A stretch of DNA of 35,280 nt from Parachitinimonas caeni (GTDB lineage: Bacteria > Pseudomonadota > Gammaproteobacteria > Burkholderiales > Chitinimonadaceae), in NCBI RefSeq assembly GCF_030129945.1, contig NZ_JARRAF010000043.1, forward strand, positions 1 to 35,280, read 5' to 3'. Position numbers and translations under genes: made by a program. The notes beneath the pieces are model-generated. The model had not been told where the DNA came from and ran no database searches. It worked only from the letters and a program-made list of their open reading frames with translations. Positions within the stretch are counted from its first letter, which is position 1. Every line of letters starts with the position of its first letter. Shown one piece after another: positions 33,685 to 35,280 of this stretch.

Positions 33685-35058
33685 ATGCTTAGCGTCTACA
33701 ACACCCTCGCCAGAGAAAAACAAGTCTTCACCCCCATCGAACCGGGCAAGGTGCGGATGTACGTCTGTGGAATGACGGTGTATGACCTCTGTCACATAGG
33801 CCATGCCCGCATGCTGACGGCGTTCGATGTGGTGGTGCGCTGGTTGCGTGCATCCGGTTACCAGGTGGATTACGTACGCAACATCACCGACATCGAAGAC
33901 AAGATCATCAATCGTGCCCTTGAGCTGGGCATCACGCCGGAAGCGCTGGTAGACCGCACCATTGCTGAAATGCATGAAGATCTGGGTGCGCTTTATCTGC
34001 AGCCACCAACGCACGAGCCGCGCGCGACCCAGCACGTAGGCGGCATGATCCGCTTGATCGAAGGGCTGATTGCGAACGGCCGCGCTTACCCGGCCGAAAA
34101 TGGCGACGTGTATTACGCCGTCAGGGAGTTCCCAGGCTACGGTAAGCTATCGCGCAAGAGTCTGGATGACCTGCGGGCGGGAGAGCGCGTAGGGATTGAC
34201 CCGCATAAGCGTGATCCGCTGGACTTTGTGTTGTGGAAAGCCGCCAAACCCGGTGAGCCGCAATGGGATTCGCCGTGGGGCCCTGGCCGTCCGGGTTGGC
34301 ATATCGAGTGCTCGGCCATGAGCGAGTACCACCTTGGTTCGCATTTCGATATCCACGGCGGTGGCGAAGATCTGCAGTTTCCGCACCATGAAAACGAAAT
34401 TGCTCAGTCAGAAGGCTGCCATAACCACAGTTATGTCAATTACTGGCTGCACAACGGCTTTTTGCAGTTGCATGGCGAGAAGATGTCGAAATCGCTTGGC
34501 AATTTCTTCACGATTCGTGATGTACTCAAGCACTTTGACGGCGAAGTTGTCCGCTTTTTGCTGATTCGTGGCCATTACCGCAGCCCGATCAATTATTCGG
34601 AAGAGCTGATGCGTGACGCCAAGAATGGCCTTGAGCGGCTGTACACCGCGCTGAAGAATGTTCCCCCGGTCGGCCGGGCGCCCATTGACTGGGAAAGCGA
34701 CTATGCCCGTCGCTTCAAGACGGTGATGGATGACGACTTCAATACCCCGGAAGCCATTGCGGTGTTGTTCGAGATGGCGAACGAAGTCAACCGCACCGGC
34801 TCGGCTGAGTTGTCTGCCCAACTCAAGGGGCTGGCCGGCATTCTGGGGCTGTTGCAGCGTGATGCCGTGGATTTCCTGCAGGCGGCGCACGGTGAAGGGG
34901 GGCTGAGCGCTGAGGCCATCGAGCAGATGATCGTTGCCCGTACCGAAGCGCGTAAAGCCAAGAACTTCGCCGAGTCAGACCGCATTCGTGATGAATTGCT
35001 GAAAGCAGGGGTGGTGCTGGAAGATGCTGCCGGTAAAACCACCTGGCGTCGTCAGTAA
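33685..35058 (+). CDS. cysS: Cysteinyl-tRNA synthetase
   Basis: The 457-residue class I synthetase charges tRNA-Cys. The zinc ligand Cys28 lies in [15 protein letters not shown] is at 37-40 (CHIGHARM) and KMSKS at 266-270 ([11 protein letters not shown]). Other family blocks are [31 protein letters not shown] with [18 protein letters not shown] (further zinc ligands), and the helical anticodon domain with [15 protein letters not shown]. The C-terminal [31 protein letters not shown] is the standard ending. The ATG at 33685 has AAGGA eight bases upstream; the frame reaches back to 33535, but those residues do not fit the family. The gene has its own promoter and terminator. Confidence 0.97.
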   Translation: MLSVYNTLAREKQVFTPIEPGKVRMYVCGMTVYDLCHIGHARMLTAFDVVVRWLRASGYQVDYVRNITDIEDKIINRALELGITPEALVDRTIAEMHEDLGALYLQPPTHEPRATQHVGGMIRLIEGLIANGRAYPAENGDVYYAVREFPGYGKLSRKSLDDLRAGERVGIDPHKRDPLDFVLWKAAKPGEPQWDSPWGPGRPGWHIECSAMSEYHLGSHFDIHGGGEDLQFPHHENEIAQSEGCHNHSYVNYWLHNGFLQLHGEKMSKSLGNFFTIRDVLKHFDGEVVRFLLIRGHYRSPINYSEELMRDAKNGLERLYTALKNVPPVGRAPIDWESDYARRFKTVMDDDFNTPEAIAVLFEMANEVNRTGSAELSAQLKGLAGILGLLQRDAVDFLQAAHGEGGLSAEAIEQMIVARTEARKAKNFAESDRIRDELLKAGVVLEDAAGKTTWRRQ

Positions 35059-35086
35059 GCCATAACCGGCTTCTACTGCCACAAAC

Positions 35087-35119
35087 AAGAAAGGCGACCT
35101 TGGTCGCCTTTCTTATTTT
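35087..35119 (+). terminator. Intrinsic terminator of cysS
   Basis: Twelve-base arms 35087-35098 and 35103-35114 (AAGAAAGGCGAC and complement) form a stem capped by CTTG. ATTTTG follows. It lies 28 bases past the stop codon. Confidence 0.92.
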
Positions 35120-35135
35120 GGTGTCTGGTTCTCTT

Positions 35136-35150
35136 GTGTCAACAGAGCCT
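35136..35150 (-). repeat. Third copy of the dispersed 15-base repeat
   Basis: The minus strand reads AGGCTCTGTTGACAC; with the next two bases it shares the 15-mer CTAGGCTCTGTTGAC with the plus strand at 5361-5375. It lies just past the cysS terminator. The rest of the window to 35280 holds no supported gene; a minus frame open from the right edge to a stop at 35198 could be the end of a gene, but it is only about 26 codons. Confidence 0.4.
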
Positions 35151-35280
35151 AGGTGTTGGGTTCCACCAGATTCCATTCCAAGACGTAGCTGGCCGCTCTA
35201 TCGGGCCAGAGATCTTTTGCGTAGTCTGATCGCCCAACTTGAGAACCCTTCCTGATCATGAGTTACCGCCTGCACAGCAA

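Noticed and set aside
35198-35280. Possible 3' end of a minus-strand gene at the right edge
   Set aside because: Only about 26 codons are visible and they match nothing I know, so I did not list it as a gene.

Overview
The window looks like an ordinary chromosomal stretch of a Gram-negative betaproteobacterium. GC is high outside a few AT-rich islets. Several proteins carry signal peptides, and the housekeeping genes (rsuA, serA, dusC, uup, prfC, cysS) are of proteobacterial type. A Neisseriales relative is a reasonable guess, because an operator at 7420-7434 matches the motif I recall for Neisseria Zur. That placement is inference. I see no rRNA, tRNA, CRISPR array, prophage or intact insertion sequence.

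Layout. Positions 1-510 hold hairpins but no convincing gene. On the minus strand at 511-1802 lies a two-gene unit: an AraC-type regulator and a free-standing effector-binding protein. An unknown exported protein with an internal duplication (1954-2682) and an S9 serine peptidase (2855-4816) follow. A minus-strand operon at 5052-7290 encodes an ABC ATPase, an FtsX/MacB-like permease with a His-rich loop, and a PepSY-like periplasmic protein, with a Zur-like operator upstream. Next come rsuA, a secreted two-repeat protein (8477-9097) and a very large six-PAS diguanylate cyclase (9115-13188).

Divergent from the cyclase is an efflux operon at 13461-18869: a TetR-family regulator with two helix-turn-helix domains, a membrane-fusion protein and an RND pump. 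A nested 41-bp dyad overlaps its promoter. The cassette ends in a clear terminator at 18911.

The second half holds a Yip1-like membrane protein, an acyltransferase with an AT-rich patch, an orphan solute-binding-like protein, and divergent serA and D-2-hydroxyglutarate dehydrogenase genes. It continues with dusC, a HEAT-like/SnoaL-like gene pair, uup, a tautomerase, a small two-helix membrane protein in an AT-rich islet, prfC, a second orphan solute-binding-like protein and cysS.

Most of this is conventional. The best candidates for something new are the putative zinc-responsive ABC/PepSY operon, the double-HTH TetR with its double operator, and the Cys-rich HEAT-like protein. All start sites, domain limits and base counts were read by eye.
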